Below, one piece after another: positions 63,173 through 64,000 of a stretch of DNA of 64,000 nucleotides. A program made the position numbers and the translations under genes. The stretch lies in the NCBI RefSeq assembly GCF_003076475.1, contig NZ_CP020919.1:2294001-2358000 (forward strand), given 5' to 3'. The first letter of the stretch is position 1. Each line of letters begins with the position of its first letter. This DNA comes from Flavobacterium kingsejongi. GTDB lineage: Bacteria > Bacteroidota > Bacteroidia > Flavobacteriales > Flavobacteriaceae. The notes beneath the pieces were generated by a model, which worked only from the letters and a program-made list of their open reading frames with translations, was not told the DNA's origin and did not search any database.

Positions 63173-63436
63173 CTAGTGTATAGAATTGGCTTTATTGATC
63201 CATTCTTTTGCTTTACTTGCTCTGGAATCACCTTCTTCCAGTGCTGCTTTTAAATCTTTTTTGGCTTTTTTCTTCAACTCGTTCAACTTGCTTTTGAAGT
63301 TTTCAGAAATATCTTTTGCTTCTTTAGAAAGCTTATCGGATTTTAAATATCCTTTTTTACGTGCCACAAGCACACTTACAATACCAAGGGCTGCAACTCC
63401 GGCTGCGATACCCAATACTACTTTTCTATCACTCAT
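63173..63436 (-). CDS. YtxH-like small membrane protein
   Basis: The 87-residue protein has one N-terminal transmembrane helix (about 7-24, VLGIAAGVAALGIVSVLVAR) and a lysine-rich amphipathic tail (NFKSKLNELKKKAKKDLKAA). This is the pattern of YtxH-type envelope-stress proteins. It follows the 67-residue gene on the same strand by about 35 bases. Confidence 0.78.
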   Translation of the reverse strand: MSDRKVVLGIAAGVAALGIVSVLVARKKGYLKSDKLSKEAKDISENFKSKLNELKKKAKKDLKAALEEGDSRASKAKEWINKANSIH

Positions 63437-63470
63437 AATTATTATTTTTAGTGTTACCAGTCTACTGGGA

Positions 63471-63674
63471 TTAACCTCTGTTTTTTCGGATTCCTTCGGA
63501 AGTGTTGTTGTTTCTTCCCGATGTATTTTTCACCACACGTTTCGCTTTAGGGCTTAGGCTGTGTACTGAAAATGTATCATCATACATATCGGTAAAATCT
63601 TCGGCGCTAAAATTCTGATGGGCTAAATTTCTTTTGAAATCGTAATTGCTGTTTAAATTTTTATTCTGTCCCAT
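63471..63674 (-). CDS. Small polar hypothetical protein
   Basis: The 67-residue protein is highly polar, Asn- and Lys-rich, and probably disordered, with no known family. It starts MGQNKNLNSNYDFKRN. A similar size and placing before YtxH-like genes suggests a stress-linked pair, but this is an inference from position. Confidence 0.6.
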   Translation of the reverse strand: MGQNKNLNSNYDFKRNLAHQNFSAEDFTDMYDDTFSVHSLSPKAKRVVKNTSGRNNNTSEGIRKNRG

Positions 63675-64000
63675 TATCGTAGATTAATTAATTTGGTTGG
63701 TTATAGTGTTTTATTGTATTACAAATATGGGTATTCATCATACAATTTGCTTTACACAATAAATTTTATTCTTACATAATTACCATACCGTGTGGAAAAT
63801 AGGGGAATTTGATCCCTATTATATATAATTAAGGTGTCATTTTTGAGGATCTGCTATGCATCGCTTTCAATAATCTGTAATTTTTAGTCCTTAAAATGTA
63901 TTTTGTGTATTTAGCCCCAAAAATAATAGGGGTAAAATATCAGATGTTTATATTTTTTATATATTTGCATCATCTTAATCGGGGTATAATTTAAAAACAA
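63675..64000. other. AT-rich intergenic end of the window with a possible promoter
   Basis: No gene is supported. TATATTTG at 63960-63967 matches the -7 consensus and may drive a rightward gene beyond the window. Confidence 0.4.

Overview
The window looks like chromosome from a Flavobacterium-like member of the Flavobacteriaceae (Bacteroidota). The reasons are the Bacteroidota-type promoters (TTTG, about 19 bases, TAnnTTTG, best seen before the catalase), the moderately AT-rich sequence, the many lipoproteins with short signal peptides, and family content typical of the group: DUF3810, DUF4197, DUF6265, DUF1543, an IcmF-type fused mutase and a DUF6443/RHS protein. No tRNA, rRNA or CRISPR array was seen.

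Positions 1-20000 are mostly ordinary core genome. There is an ECF sigma factor with a membrane partner, a type 2 NADH dehydrogenase, a DUF3810 metallopeptidase-like protein, a small [2Fe-2S] protein, the dipeptidase PepD, release factor 1 (prfA), pyrF with a metal-receptor-like protein, a catalase, RarD, the B12-dependent IcmF mutase, a methyltransferase, and an AraC regulator divergent from an AhpD-like protein. Intrinsic terminators separate most units.

Positions 19900-31040 are accessory. A GNAT gene and a frameshifted MocR/PdxR-type regulator share a long palindromic operator. Next comes an island of about 9 kb bounded by a perfect 34-bp direct repeat (22083-22116 and 31003-31036). The island carries a three-gene system that I read as an ABC-three-component (ABC-3C) conflict system: a Rad50-like ATPase, a middle component and a SMEK-type nuclease effector. 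The effector is split by an IS5-family element with a 3-bp target duplication, and removing the IS restores one open frame. A divergent 920-residue protein combines a PIN-like nuclease, a coiled coil and a TOPRIM/DUF4435-like domain. A decayed tyrosine recombinase lies at the right end.

Positions 31000-39000 mix small secreted proteins with a three-gene AT-rich operon of unknown role whose first gene is frameshifted. A strongly structured leader RNA (about 36255-36412) precedes a 187-residue orphan protein. A 43-bp palindromic tandem array follows, then an IS256-family element.

Positions 39000-47800 are a polymorphic-toxin locus. A secreted RHS protein ends in a JAB/JAMM-like toxin domain. 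It is followed by AT-rich small lipoprotein or membrane genes (candidate immunity genes, two with frame disruptions) and by four tandem paralogues of a YD-repeat-like secreted family. A fifth paralogue sits alone at 16831.

Positions 47900-64000 return to core-like genes: an SDR, a GreA-like protein, a VOC protein, a lipoprotein, an IS3-family element with TSD and a canonical frameshift heptamer, a giant DUF4132 protein with a small partner, a bestrophin, and several membrane, secreted and stress-type small proteins.
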